Shown: positions 16,252 to 24,743 of the stretch, in pieces
Numbering within the stretch: the first letter of the stretch is position 1
How the letters are laid out: every line of letters begins with the position of its first letter
Assembly (NCBI GenBank): GCA_025449955.1
Contig: JANWIK010000047.1
Span: 1-43,009 of the forward strand
Direction: 5' to 3'
Origin: Gemmatimonadaceae bacterium
Lineage (GTDB): Bacteria; Gemmatimonadota; Gemmatimonadetes; Gemmatimonadales; Gemmatimonadaceae
DNA length: 43,009 bases
The notes under the pieces: model-generated
What the model was told of the DNA's origin: nothing
Database searches by the model: none
What the model saw: the letters and a program-made list of their open reading frames with translations, nothing else
Program-made: the position numbers and the translations under genes

Positions 16252-17013
16252 TCACACGTGCGGGGCGGGCAGCCGCTCCTGCGCACGCCACGAGAGATGG
16301 GCCCGGGTGATGTGGTGCAGGGCCGCGACGCCGTCCCGCCACGTGATCTTCTTCCCCTCGGCGTACGTGCGACCATGGTAGCTGATCGGCACCTCGTACA
16401 CCCGCGCGCCCATCTGCGCCAAGCGGGCCACGATCTCCGGCTCGATGCCGAATCGCCCGTTAGTCAGGCGCATGCGACGGAACGCATCCATCGTGAACGC
16501 TTTGTACCCGACTTCCATGTCCGTCAGGTTCAGATTGGTGAACATATTGGACAGGAGCGTGAGGCCTTGATTGCCCACGCGGTGCCAGAAGTACAGCACG
16601 CGATGCGCGCCGCCGCCGCTGAACCGCGTGCCGACGACGGCGTCGGCTTGGCCATCGAGCATCGGCTTGATCATCGCGGGAATGTCGGCGGGATCGTACT
16701 CGAGATCGGCGTCTTGAATGATCGCGATGTCGCCGGTCGCCCGCTCGCGCGCCGTGCGAATGGCCGCGCCTTTTCCGCGATTCTCCGGGTGCCGGGCGAC
16801 GATCAGCGCCGTGTCACCCGCTTCAGCTCGCTTCGCGAGCCGGTCGTAGGTCGCATCGTTAGACGCATCGTCCACTGCGACCACTTGCAGTCCGAGCCCC
16901 AAGGATTGGAGGCGGCTCCGTTGGGCGAACACCGCATCCAGCGTCCGCTCGATGGTCGCTTCTTCGTTGTAACAGGGAATCAAGATACTGAGCAGCGCGA
17001 AGCGTGCGGGCAT
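16252..17013 (-). CDS. Family 2 glycosyltransferase, polyprenyl-phosphate sugar synthase (DPM1-like)
   Basis: A 253-residue GT-A enzyme. The start is ILIPCYNEE, followed by DDASND (48-53), then the metal-binding DAD (101-103) in IIQDADLEYDP, VGTRFSGG, and the C-terminal KKITWRDG typical of dolichyl/undecaprenyl-phosphate mannose or glucose synthases. It lacks C-terminal membrane segments, so it should be a soluble or peripheral enzyme making a lipid-linked sugar donor for a membrane glycosyltransferase. Just downstream lies the remnant of a multi-TM gene on the other strand, possibly the lost acceptor enzyme (speculative). Confidence 0.85.
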   Translation of the reverse strand: MPARFALLSILIPCYNEEATIERTLDAVFAQRSRLQSLGLGLQVVAVDDASNDATYDRLAKRAEAGDTALIVARHPENRGKGAAIRTARERATGDIAIIQDADLEYDPADIPAMIKPMLDGQADAVVGTRFSGGGAHRVLYFWHRVGNQGLTLLSNMFTNLNLTDMEVGYKAFTMDAFRRMRLTNGRFGIEPEIVARLAQMGARVYEVPISYHGRTYAEGKKITWRDGVAALHHITRAHLSWRAQERLPAPHV

Positions 17014-17040
17014 CGGGTGCCGAAAGCGGTGTGTGGAACG

Positions 17041-17223
17041 TCAATGTCGCTCGAGACTGTCCATCGTTTGGTCCGCGTTCGCTTTGAGCGATGAGCGCGT
17101 TTTGCCGCCCGCTTGGTTCACCAGACGCGTCACCACATCGTCCTGGTTCACTTGGGCGTCAGACCACCCCCACCAATAGCCCACTGCGACGCCAACCACC
17201 AACAACAGCAAGACCTTCCGCAT
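17041..17223 (-). CDS. Small single-TM protein
   Basis: 60 residues. MRKVLLLLVVGVAVGYWWGW is one hydrophobic helix or uncleaved signal anchor, followed by a polar, helical tail (DAQVNQDDVVTRLVN...). GGGAG precedes the ATG at good spacing. Located between the RNase HI-like gene and the GT2 gene on the same strand, with 24- and 27-bp gaps. Function unknown. Confidence 0.65.
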   Translation of the reverse strand: MRKVLLLLVVGVAVGYWWGWSDAQVNQDDVVTRLVNQAGGKTRSSLKANADQTMDSLERH

Positions 17224-17247
17224 CGGAGTCTCCCACGGGACGGGACG

Positions 17248-17892
17248 TTAAAAGAGACTCTCCGTCTGAACCGCCGGTAACTCTCGTGCCGATTTGAACA
17301 TCGTGCGATCCGGCATCGGATCCGGCGCGATCGTCACGCGCCCACGTGCCCGCTCGGCCGCCAACCACGTGTCGAACTCCGAATCAATCATGCCGTTGGA
17401 CCCAACCTGCCGTGCGGCCGCTCGCGTCGCCAGCTCATTCGCGTACTCGTTCTGCGGATGCCCCGCGTGTCCGCGCACCCAGCGCCACGCGACGCGATGG
17501 CGACGCGCCGTCTCGACCAACTCGCGCCACAGCGCAACGTTCTCGATGGCGCCGGTCTTCCGCCGCCACCCGCGCCGGGCCCAGTCGTAGACCCACGACG
17601 TCATGCCATCCACCAGATACCGGGAATCACTCGTGAACACGATGTGATGGGACGCGCCGTCGAGCCCAACCAGGCGCAGCCCTTCGATCGCCGAGCGGAG
17701 CGCCATCCGATTGTTCGTCGTCGACGGCTCTGCCAGCCAATAGTCGCGACGGAGGGGCTCACAGTCGTCATCGCGCGCCATCTCGATGAGGCCGCCTGCG
17801 CCGCCGGGGTTGTCACCCTCGCGCCCATTGCCGAGGCAGGACTCGTCGGCGTAGATCGCGATGAGATGGGATGCAGCGTCGGTGCCGGGCAT
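17248..17892 (-). CDS. RNase HI-fold protein with incomplete catalytic tetrad
   Basis: A 214-residue protein clearly homologous to RNase HI (YADESCLGN, TTNNRM, SDSRYLVDGMTSWVYDWARRGW, VRGHAGHPQNEY). Catalysis in E. coli RNase HI needs D10, E48, D70 and D134. Here D16 and D89 match D10 and D70, but E48 is replaced by A64 (NRMAL for NRMEL) and D134 by N152 (ANELA for CDELA). I confirmed both codons (GCG, AAT). The protein also has an extra C-terminal region of about 55 residues. It may be inactive or altered, perhaps a hybrid-binding protein, or a subfamily that uses other residues. It sits 11 bp after the 72-residue gene. Confidence 0.8.
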   Translation of the reverse strand: MPGTDAASHLIAIYADESCLGNGREGDNPGGAGGLIEMARDDDCEPLRRDYWLAEPSTTNNRMALRSAIEGLRLVGLDGASHHIVFTSDSRYLVDGMTSWVYDWARRGWRRKTGAIENVALWRELVETARRHRVAWRWVRGHAGHPQNEYANELATRAAARQVGSNGMIDSEFDTWLAAERARGRVTIAPDPMPDRTMFKSARELPAVQTESLF

Positions 17893-17903
17893 GATCTCGT
17901 GTC

Positions 17904-18122
17904 CTAACGGACGATGTGCACGGTGTCGATGTCATCGAGCGAGAACGAGAGCGCATCGCCCGTCGTCGGATTCGTCGCCTCGATGATTTCGTGCCGGCCG
18001 TCCGTGCGAAGGCGGCGCGGCACGATGACATATTCGGTTCCGCGTCGCATCACCACGATCCGCGACGCGTGCGCGATTGCGCGCTCCAACGCATCGTACT
18101 GTGCCGGGGTCAGGTGCGCCAC
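17904..18122 (-). CDS. Small protein of unknown function (72 aa)
   Basis: The start is the GTG at 18122, preceded by GAGGA at good spacing, which overlaps the end of the M20 deacylase gene by 13 bases. An N-terminal helix (LTPAQYDALERAIAHASRI) is followed by a strand-rich part (YVIVPRRL, then a C-terminal FSLDDIDTVHIV). The strand pattern resembles a small beta-barrel sensor or WYL-like piece, but I cannot assign it. The longer upstream frame is Arg-rich and antisense-like, so it is not used. Confidence 0.7.
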   Translation of the reverse strand: MAHLTPAQYDALERAIAHASRIVVMRRGTEYVIVPRRLRTDGRHEIIEATNPTTGDALSFSLDDIDTVHIVR

Positions 18123-19282
18123 GCCGGTTCCTCGTCCCTGGTCCAGGATCGAGCGAGAACCGCGAGCACGCGCGTCGCGCGCTCGATCTCGTCCACTTCG
18201 ATCCACTCGGCAGCCGCGTGTGCGCGCGAGATGTCGCCCGGCCCGTAGCAGACTGCGGGGATGCCCCCTTCGTTGAGCAGCGCGGCGTCGGTCCACGCGC
18301 TCAGCCCTTCGATGCGCGACGACTCACCACATTCCGCGAGCGCGTTCTCCAGACGTCGCACGACGGGTGCGTCGACCGCGACATCGCTCGGATTCTGCGT
18401 CAGGTCCAGCGTCACTTCGGCGTCGAAGGTCGGGCGATGCGCGCGCACCCGCGCGCACGCATCGCGCACTTCGTCGAACGCCTGTGCCGGCGTCTCGCCG
18501 GGCAGCGTCCGCCGCTCGATGCGCAGCGTGCACCGATCCGGATACGTGGACATGCCTAACCCGCCGTCGATCGTCGACGCGTGCCACGACGCGCGTCCCA
18601 AGAGCGGATGCGTGTGCGTGGCGAGCTCGCGCGACTCGAACGCATCGAGCTCCGCCAACAGCAACCCGGCGTGCCGAATCGCATCGATGCCGACGTCGTA
18701 GCGGCTGCCGTGTGCCGCGCGCCCACGAACCGTCACCGTGGTCCACACGAAACCGCGGTGGGCCGGCGCGATGGCGAGACGCGTCGGCTCGGTCACGATC
18801 GCTGCGTCCGCCCGCACACCGCGCGCGATCACAGCGCGCGTCCCTATGCTGCTGTACTCTTCGTCGGCCACGGCTGCAATGATGAGCTCGCAGTCGAGGC
18901 CGTCGTCGGCTGCCCGCGCTGCCGCCGCGCACATCGCGGCTACGCCGCCCTTCATGTCGGACGAGCCGCGTCCCCAGAGCGACCCGTCGCGCTCGTCGGC
19001 GGCGAAGGGCGCGTGCGTCATGCCGTCGGTGCCCACCACGTCGAGGTGCCCGTTGAACATCAGCGTGCGGCCGCCGGCCGGGCCGATGCGCGCCACCACG
19101 TTCGGCCGGTTAGGCGCCGCGTCGTGGACATCCACCGCGAATCCCCACTCGCGCAACACCTCGGCTAGCCCGCGCGCGACCGCCGCTTCGCCGGGTGCGC
19201 CTGGTACCAGCGACGGATTGCGCGAGTCGATGCGCACCAGCGCGCGGGTCAGCGCGACGGCGTCGCCGCGGTCCACCGTCAT
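18110..19282 (-). CDS. M20 family metallo-deacylase (ArgE/DapE-like)
   Basis: 390 residues with the complete dinuclear zinc set: H79 (NGHLDVVG), D109 (SSDMKGG), the catalytic E141/E142 (ADEEYSS), E165 (VTEPT) and the C-terminal His in ISRAHAAAEWI. The dimerisation domain with GRAAHGSRYDVGIDA lies in between. Such enzymes remove acyl groups from amino acids (acetylornithine, succinyl-diaminopimelate) or cleave dipeptides. The substrate cannot be read from the sequence. The ATG at 19282 overlaps the upstream GHMP kinase stop by four bases (ATGA), so the two are translationally coupled. This association suggests a sugar- or cell-envelope-related substrate as an alternative to arginine or lysine synthesis. 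Confidence 0.85.
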   Translation of the reverse strand: MTVDRGDAVALTRALVRIDSRNPSLVPGAPGEAAVARGLAEVLREWGFAVDVHDAAPNRPNVVARIGPAGGRTLMFNGHLDVVGTDGMTHAPFAADERDGSLWGRGSSDMKGGVAAMCAAAARAADDGLDCELIIAAVADEEYSSIGTRAVIARGVRADAAIVTEPTRLAIAPAHRGFVWTTVTVRGRAAHGSRYDVGIDAIRHAGLLLAELDAFESRELATHTHPLLGRASWHASTIDGGLGMSTYPDRCTLRIERRTLPGETPAQAFDEVRDACARVRAHRPTFDAEVTLDLTQNPSDVAVDAPVVRRLENALAECGESSRIEGLSAWTDAALLNEGGIPAVCYGPGDISRAHAAAEWIEVDEIERATRVLAVLARSWTRDEEPAWRT

Positions 19283-20238
19283 GCTGGCACCGGCTCGTCG
19301 ACCAGACGCGCGCCGTCGGTGTCGATCGCGAACGGAAGCGGCACCGCCATCGAGGCGACCGCCGCGCGCACCGCGTCGGCGGCATCCTCCGGCGCAATGA
19401 CCAACACGCTGCCCCCGCCCGATGCGCCTAACGCCTTGCCGCCGGTCGCGCCGGCCCGACGCGCCGCCTCGAGCAGGCGCTCGATAGCTGGAGTCGAGAT
19501 GCGCTCGTGCAGCCCACGCTGAAATTGCCAGTGCTCGTCCACCAACGCCGCCAACTCGTCGATCGAGCCGCGGCCCAACGTCTCGACCATGCGAACCGCG
19601 AGCGCCTTCATGCGCCGCAACGCCGCGGTCACACGCGGTTCGCGCGCGCGATACGCATCGATCACCGCCGTGATCGTGTGGCCCGAAATCCGCGACTCGC
19701 CGGTGAAGCCGATGATGCACCGCCGCTCGAGCTCGGCGCGCCGCGCCGCCGACAGCGGGATGTGGCGCGCCTCGACCGCCGCGCCCAAGCGCAAGTCGAG
19801 GGCGCCGCCTAACGCAGCAGCGTAGTGGTCCTGGCTGCCGCCGGGCACGCGCAATCCCTCCGTTTCCACCGCGCGACTGCGCTCGGCGAGTGACGTCCCG
19901 TCGGTGCTCTCGCCGCGCCACGCCGCGAGCGCCGCCTGGATCGCCACACCGGCCGCCGACGATCCACCAAGGCCCGCGCCGCGCGGAAAGTCGTTACGGA
20001 GCTTGAGCGCCACGTGCGCGATGCCGGCGCGCTCGAGCGCTGCGCGTGGCAGCGCCTGGTCCTCGTCGTCCGCATCCACATGCAGCCCAACGCTGCGCTC
20101 GGCGAGCCGCGCCGTCGCGTAGCGCGCGATGGCCACATTGCACACGCATCCGCCCTCTTCGTGCGGATACGGCGGCACATCGGTCCACCCGCCGCCGAAA
20201 TCGATGCGCACCGGCGCGCGCGCCGTCACCTCACGCAC
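19279..20238 (-). CDS. GHMP-family sugar kinase (heptose-7-phosphate/fucokinase-like)
   Basis: 319 residues. The N-terminal RAPVRIDFGGGWTDVPPY is characteristic of the HddA/fucokinase branch. The ATP-binding loop is PRGAGLGGSSA (85-95), and the C-terminal motif KALGASGGGSVLV matches the third GHMP motif. It should phosphorylate a sugar or sugar phosphate, for example D-glycero-D-manno-heptose 7-phosphate. A GTG start is used; a second GTG three codons in (20229) is also possible. It is coupled to the M20 deacylase and diverges from otsA across a 204-bp intergenic region. Confidence 0.82.
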   Translation of the reverse strand: MREVTARAPVRIDFGGGWTDVPPYPHEEGGCVCNVAIARYATARLAERSVGLHVDADDEDQALPRAALERAGIAHVALKLRNDFPRGAGLGGSSAAGVAIQAALAAWRGESTDGTSLAERSRAVETEGLRVPGGSQDHYAAALGGALDLRLGAAVEARHIPLSAARRAELERRCIIGFTGESRISGHTITAVIDAYRAREPRVTAALRRMKALAVRMVETLGRGSIDELAALVDEHWQFQRGLHERISTPAIERLLEAARRAGATGGKALGASGGGSVLVIAPEDAADAVRAAVASMAVPLPFAIDTDGARLVDEPVPA

Positions 20239-20375
20239 GGTTCAGCTCGAATGACGACGTGGCACCTGCCATGCGATGCGGCAACGAGCGCCAAACCGTT
20301 GGAGCGAGTGCATATTCCATCGTAGGTAGCGGGTCGCGGCGGAGAGAAATGGAAAGCTAGTCCGTGCCCGCTCGA

Positions 20376-20404
20376 TTGCCAGACTGTTGTGTGCGGGCCA
20401 TGAT
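20376..20404 (+). promoter_or_regulatory. Candidate sigma-70-type promoter of otsAB
   Basis: TTGCCA (five of six matches to TTGACA) at 20376-20381, an exact 17-base spacer, then CATGAT (four of six) at 20399-20404. This would give a transcript starting about 30 bases before the otsA ATG. Confidence 0.45.
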
Positions 20405-20442
20405 AGAGCTTCCAGTCCCTTCGTCCGTGCGCCGGGTGCCAG

Positions 20443-21948
20443 ATGCCAGACCTCTCGCGATACCTCGTTGACCGGACGCTCATCATGCTGTCGAACCGGG
20501 AGCCGTATGAACACCGGTTCGTCGAAGGCACCGGCGGCGACCGCGCAATCGAGGTGAGACAACCGCCGGGCGGATTGGTCTCCGCGCTCGACCCGACAAT
20601 GCAAGCGACGCACGGCGTGTGGGTCGCGTGGGGATCGGGGAGCGCGGACGAAGGTACCGCCGATACGTACGGCCGCCTGCGCGTTCCGCCGCAGACTAAC
20701 GCATACACGCTGCGTCGCGTCTTCCTCGATGCGGGCGAAATCGACGGATTCTATCTCGGCTTCGCCAACAGCTCGCTCTGGCCGCTCTGCCATCTGCTCG
20801 TTCAACATTTCTCGTATCGCAACGAGTATTGGGAACGCTATCAAAGCGTGAACGCGAAGTTCGCGCGTGCCGTCGCCGACGAGATCCGACGCGCCGACAA
20901 GAAGCCCGTCGTGTGGATCCAGGATTATCACTTTGGGTTGGCGGCGGCGATGATACGCGACATCGTCGAACCGCAGCTGCTGCATCAATTCTGGCACATC
21001 CCGTTCCCGCCCGCCGACATCCTTCGTCTGCTGCCGGTCGACGTCGATGAAGCGTTGTTGCGCGGACTCTTGGGCAACGACCTCATCGAGTTTCATACGG
21101 AGCGCTACGCGCTCAACTTTTTGGGCTGCGTCGCCGAATTCATCCCCGAGGCCGAGATCGATTCGGAGACCTTCACGATCCAGTTCGAGGGGCGCGTGGT
21201 CGAGGTCGGCGTGTATCCGATCAGCATCGACGTCGACCGCTACGAGCGTCTCGCGGCGACGCCCGTCAACACCGCGCTCGCCGAGCGCTTGCGGTCGCGC
21301 TACGCCAAGAACGATTGCCGGTTAGGCGTGGGCGTCGATCGGGTCGACTACACGAAGGGCATTCCGGAGCGGCTGCGCGCGCTGCGCCTGCTCTGGGAGC
21401 AGCACCCCGAAATGCGCGAGCGGTTCACGTTCCTCCTCGTCGCCACCCCGTCGCGGTCGGAGATTTCCGCGTACCGTGCGCTCGAGGAGGAAATGGTGCG
21501 GGGTGTGCTCGAGATCAACGCGCGATTCCGGACGCGCACGTGGACCCCGATCGTTCTTGTCCACGAGAACGTCAGCGCCGAGTTGTTGGCGGGCGTCTAT
21601 AGGGCGGCCGACTTGTGTCTCGTGTCATCACTGCAGGACGGAATGAATCTGGTGGCCAAAGAATTCGTCGCCTGCCAGATCGAAGAACGCGGCGTGCTGG
21701 TGTTGAGTCGCTTCACCGGCGCCGCCGAGGAAATCGATGGCGCCGTGCTCATCAACCCGTTCAACATCGACGGCTTCGTCGAAGGCGTTCGTCGCGCCGT
21801 GAGCATGGGAGACGGCGAGCGACGCGTGCGGATGCACCGCATGCGCACGCAGCTGCGGAGCCGCACGATTTTCGATTGGTTGGCCGCCATACTCAGTCGC
21901 ACCGAAGCGATTATCGCGGAGCGCTCGCAGGAGACCGGCGCGGCGTGA
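20443..21948 (+). CDS. otsA: Trehalose-6-phosphate synthase (GT20)
   Basis: 501 residues. It transfers glucose from UDP-glucose (or another NDP-glucose) to glucose 6-phosphate. The GT20 hallmarks are visible: WIQDYH, the WHIPFPP segment, GVDRVDYTKGIPERL around residue 300 (phosphate/nucleotide-binding Arg and Lys) and SLQDGMNLVAKEF around 395-408. The length is normal for a single-domain OtsA. The ribosome-binding site before the ATG is weak. The stop overlaps the otsB start (GTGA). With OtsB it makes trehalose, usually an osmo- and desiccation protectant. Confidence 0.93.
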   Translation: MPDLSRYLVDRTLIMLSNREPYEHRFVEGTGGDRAIEVRQPPGGLVSALDPTMQATHGVWVAWGSGSADEGTADTYGRLRVPPQTNAYTLRRVFLDAGEIDGFYLGFANSSLWPLCHLLVQHFSYRNEYWERYQSVNAKFARAVADEIRRADKKPVVWIQDYHFGLAAAMIRDIVEPQLLHQFWHIPFPPADILRLLPVDVDEALLRGLLGNDLIEFHTERYALNFLGCVAEFIPEAEIDSETFTIQFEGRVVEVGVYPISIDVDRYERLAATPVNTALAERLRSRYAKNDCRLGVGVDRVDYTKGIPERLRALRLLWEQHPEMRERFTFLLVATPSRSEISAYRALEEEMVRGVLEINARFRTRTWTPIVLVHENVSAELLAGVYRAADLCLVSSLQDGMNLVAKEFVACQIEERGVLVLSRFTGAAEEIDGAVLINPFNIDGFVEGVRRAVSMGDGERRVRMHRMRTQLRSRTIFDWLAAILSRTEAIIAERSQETGAA

Positions 21949-22757
21949 CGCGTCCGCTGCTTCCGGTTACTGCCGATGTTGCCACTCGGCTCGCCGGGAC
22001 GCCGCTGCTGTTGATGCTCGACGTCGATGGGACGCTGGCGCCGATCGCACCGCGCCCGGAAGATGCCGCGGTGCCGCCGGAGACCAGGCGCGTGATCGAA
22101 GCGCTCGCGGCGCATCCTCGAGTCATCGTGGCGTTCGTGTCCGGCCGGGCCGCCTCCGACGTCGTGCGCCTCGCCGGCGTGTCGGGCGCCTGGGTCGTGG
22201 GCAATCACGGGTTCGAGATCGTGCGCCCGGACGGGAGCCTCCTCGATGGCGGAGCGTTAGGCAGCGCGCGCGATGCCGTTTCAGGTGTAGTGAGCGACAT
22301 CGCGCACGTCGTCGCGTCCGTGCCCGGTGCCTTGATCGAGGACAAGGGGTGGACGGCGAGCGTGCATTTCCGCCTGGCGCACGCTTCGGCGGCGCCCGCG
22401 CTCCGCGCCGCCGTCGACCGCGCCGCGGAGCGCTACGGCCTGCGCGTGATGGAAGGGAAGAAGGTGTTCGAGATTCGGCCTAACGAAGACGTGAACAAGG
22501 GCACGGTCGCGCTGCGCTTGATGCGCGAGCTCGCGAACGATGGCGCGGCCGTGGTCTATCTGGGCGACGACGCCACGGACGAGGACGCATTCGCGAGTCT
22601 ACGAGCGTCGGCGCCGGCCGCGGTCACGGCGCGCGTGACGAACGATGACGGCACGCGCACGGCGGCCGAGTTCTCGCTCGAAGACACGAACGCCGTGACG
22701 CGATTTCTTAAGTGGCTGGCCGCCCAGCGCGGTATCCGCGCGCCCAACGGCCCGTGA
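21945..22757 (+). CDS. otsB: Trehalose-6-phosphate phosphatase
   Basis: A 270-residue HAD phosphatase. The motif I nucleophile is in LDVDGTLAPI, motif II in FVSGR, a basic KGTVALRL segment follows, and the acidic motif IV is GDDATDEDAF. This order and spacing define OtsB. It starts with GTG, sharing bases with the otsA stop (GTGA), so translation is coupled. The open frame extends further upstream inside otsA, but that part is an out-of-frame shadow. The gene ends one base from the stop of the convergent phasin-like gene, leaving no room for a separate terminator. Confidence 0.93.
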   Translation: MTRPLLPVTADVATRLAGTPLLLMLDVDGTLAPIAPRPEDAAVPPETRRVIEALAAHPRVIVAFVSGRAASDVVRLAGVSGAWVVGNHGFEIVRPDGSLLDGGALGSARDAVSGVVSDIAHVVASVPGALIEDKGWTASVHFRLAHASAAPALRAAVDRAAERYGLRVMEGKKVFEIRPNEDVNKGTVALRLMRELANDGAAVVYLGDDATDEDAFASLRASAPAAVTARVTNDDGTRTAAEFSLEDTNAVTRFLKWLAAQRGIRAPNGP

Positions 22758-22758
22758 C

Positions 22759-23361
22759 TCAGCGCTTCTTCTTGGCCGGCTTCTTCGCGGCGCTCTTGGG
22801 GCGAGAGGCGGCGGTTGAATGCTTCTTCGCGGCGGGGCGACTCGCCGCATGTGCGGGACGTGCGGTCTTGGCCGCCTTGGCGGGCGGCTTGGGCGGCGCC
22901 GCGTGCGACACCGGTTTTTCTATGGCGACCGGAGGCGGCGCTGGCGCCGGCTTCTTTACCGGGGCGGGGGCCATCGGCGCCGGCGTCGGAGGAGCCGGCG
23001 TCTGCTTACCCGCGGGCTTCCGTTTGCCGTACGCTTCTTCGGCTTCGCGGATGATTCGATCAGCCTCTTCCTGGGCCATCTGCCCGCGACGCACCATGTA
23101 CTGCACGATGTCTCGCGCACTTTCTATGGTAAATCCGGCGAGCCCAGCGGCGGCGTTGATAACGTCTTTGATTGCCGTTGCGATCTTGCTGCCGGCTTCT
23201 TGACTGATTTCCTGCGCCCTCAGCGCCATCTCCGCGACAGTGTCGCGGGCATCGGTGCTTCTGTGACCGGGGCCGCGTCGCGGAGCGGGCGGCTGGCTTG
23301 GCGGCGTGGCCGGTGGCAGGTCGGAGACCTTGGCGTCTGCGGCTTGCGGCTTATCCACCAT
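22759..23361 (-). CDS. Phasin-like helical protein with Lys/Ala/Pro-rich histone H1-like tail
   Basis: 200 residues from the ATG at 23361. After a Pro-rich N-terminus there is one amphipathic helical region (about residues 38-110, DTVAEMALRAQEISQEAG...MVRRGQMAQEEADRIIREAEEAYGKRK). It resembles polyhydroxyalkanoate granule-associated or phasin-type helices. The last 85 residues are almost only Ala, Pro, Lys and Ser, ending in repeated AAKK/KPAKKKR patterns like bacterial H1 or AlgP-type tails, so DNA binding is plausible. It could tether storage granules to the nucleoid, or be an independent nucleoid protein; both are inference. Confidence 0.7.
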   Translation of the reverse strand: MVDKPQAADAKVSDLPPATPPSQPPAPRRGPGHRSTDARDTVAEMALRAQEISQEAGSKIATAIKDVINAAAGLAGFTIESARDIVQYMVRRGQMAQEEADRIIREAEEAYGKRKPAGKQTPAPPTPAPMAPAPVKKPAPAPPPVAIEKPVSHAAPPKPPAKAAKTARPAHAASRPAAKKHSTAASRPKSAAKKPAKKKR

Positions 23362-23616
23362 ATGAGGAGTGCGCTCCCTGTCGGGCAGTGAGGTGACGCA
23401 GCGTGTGTGAAGTCGCGGGCAACGAAAGGTCGGACCGTGGGCTGCGGAGGGGCGCGACGCCATCCGTCCGAGCCGTTGGGTTAGGCGCCGGTAAGTATAT
23501 GATTTCACGTCAACTACGCAAGTCGTTCGTCCGGCAAACTCTACGTCGTAGCCGCTCGCGAACCGTCCACGATCTGCCGCGTACTATCGCCTTTTTAGCA
23601 ACAAAATAGCGTCTCT

Positions 23617-24723
23617 ATGGAAACAGAAGAACGACAGTTGTTGGATGGAGTGCGAGTACTCGACCTCAGTCGAGTCCTCGCCGGCCCCCTCTGTACCATG
23701 ATGCTCGGCGACCTCGGCGCCGATGTCATCAAAGTCGAACGGCCCGGCGCCGGCGATGATACCAGAACCTGGGGCCCCCCGTTCGATAGCCGCGGCGAGA
23801 GCGCCTACTATCTGAGCATCAACCGCAACAAGAAGAGCGTTGTGGCCGATCTCGCCATCGAACAAGATCGCGCGCTCATCGAATCGCTACTCGGCCAGGC
23901 CGATGTCGTCGTCGACAACTTTCGCCGCGGCACACTCGAGCGACATGGACTCGATCCCGGCCGGTTTCTGGCGCGCCGGCCGCAGCTCGTGTGGTGCACG
24001 ATCACCGGCTTCGGCTCCGACAGCAACCGGCCGGGTTACGACTACGTGGTACAGGCCGAGCGCGGCTGGATGGCGATCACCGGCGAGCCTAACGGACAAC
24101 CGATGAAGGTGGGCGTGGCCCTGGCCGACGTGATCGCCGGCAAGGACGCCGCGATCGCGACCCTCGCCGCGTTGGTCTCGAGCGCCCGCACCGGCCGCGG
24201 ACGACACGTCGTCACGTCGCTCGCGCAGAGCGCGACCGCGGCGTTGGTCAACGTGGCGCAGAACGCCCTCGTCACCGGACGCGACGCCGCGCGATGGGGC
24301 AATGCGCACCCGAACTTGGTGCCCTACGAGCTGTTCGAGGCGAGTGACCGCTCGATCGTGATCGCCGTCGGCAGCGACGCCCAGTGGCGCGCCTGCGCCC
24401 GTGTGTTAGGCATCGACGCGCTGGCCGACGATCCCGCGCTCGCGACGAACGCCGGACGCGTGACGCATCGCGACCGCGTCGTGGGCGCGGTCGCGGGGCA
24501 GGTCCGGACGCGCACGGCGGCCCAAGTCGCTGCCGCGCTCGATGCGGTCGGCGTTCCGTGCGGCACCGTCCGCACGGTACTCGAAGCGCTGCGGGACGCC
24601 GGGGCGTCGGCGCTCACCGGCGTCGCACCGTCGGTGCCCGGCGCCGTACGCTTCCCGCCACCGCGCCTGGATGAGCATGGCGCCGACATCCGCGCCCGCG
24701 GCTGGGCGGTCTTCCGTGGCTAA
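23617..24723 (+). CDS. CaiB/BaiF family (class III) CoA-transferase
   Basis: 368 residues. The family start VLDLSRVLAGPLCTMMLGDLGADVIKVE is typical. The catalytic aspartate is D142 in PGYDYVVQAERG, and the GEPNGQPMKVGVALADVIAG block follows. It moves CoA between carboxylic acids through a covalent acyl-Asp intermediate; donor and acceptor are unknown. The last third is somewhat shorter than in formyl-CoA transferases. No Shine-Dalgarno sequence precedes the ATG. The region just before it is strikingly AT-rich (CTTTTTAGCAACAAAATAG), compatible with a promoter and a very short leader. Confidence 0.88.
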   Translation: METEERQLLDGVRVLDLSRVLAGPLCTMMLGDLGADVIKVERPGAGDDTRTWGPPFDSRGESAYYLSINRNKKSVVADLAIEQDRALIESLLGQADVVVDNFRRGTLERHGLDPGRFLARRPQLVWCTITGFGSDSNRPGYDYVVQAERGWMAITGEPNGQPMKVGVALADVIAGKDAAIATLAALVSSARTGRGRHVVTSLAQSATAALVNVAQNALVTGRDAARWGNAHPNLVPYELFEASDRSIVIAVGSDAQWRACARVLGIDALADDPALATNAGRVTHRDRVVGAVAGQVRTRTAAQVAAALDAVGVPCGTVRTVLEALRDAGASALTGVAPSVPGAVRFPPPRLDEHGADIRARGWAVFRG

Positions 24724-24743
24724 CGCAAGCACCGGCCGGGCGC

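Noticed and set aside
15208-17094. 628-codon plus-strand open frame
   Set aside because: Covers the antisense of the zinc-ribbon and GT2 genes and one frame of the pseudogene region. Arg-rich, no coherent domain.
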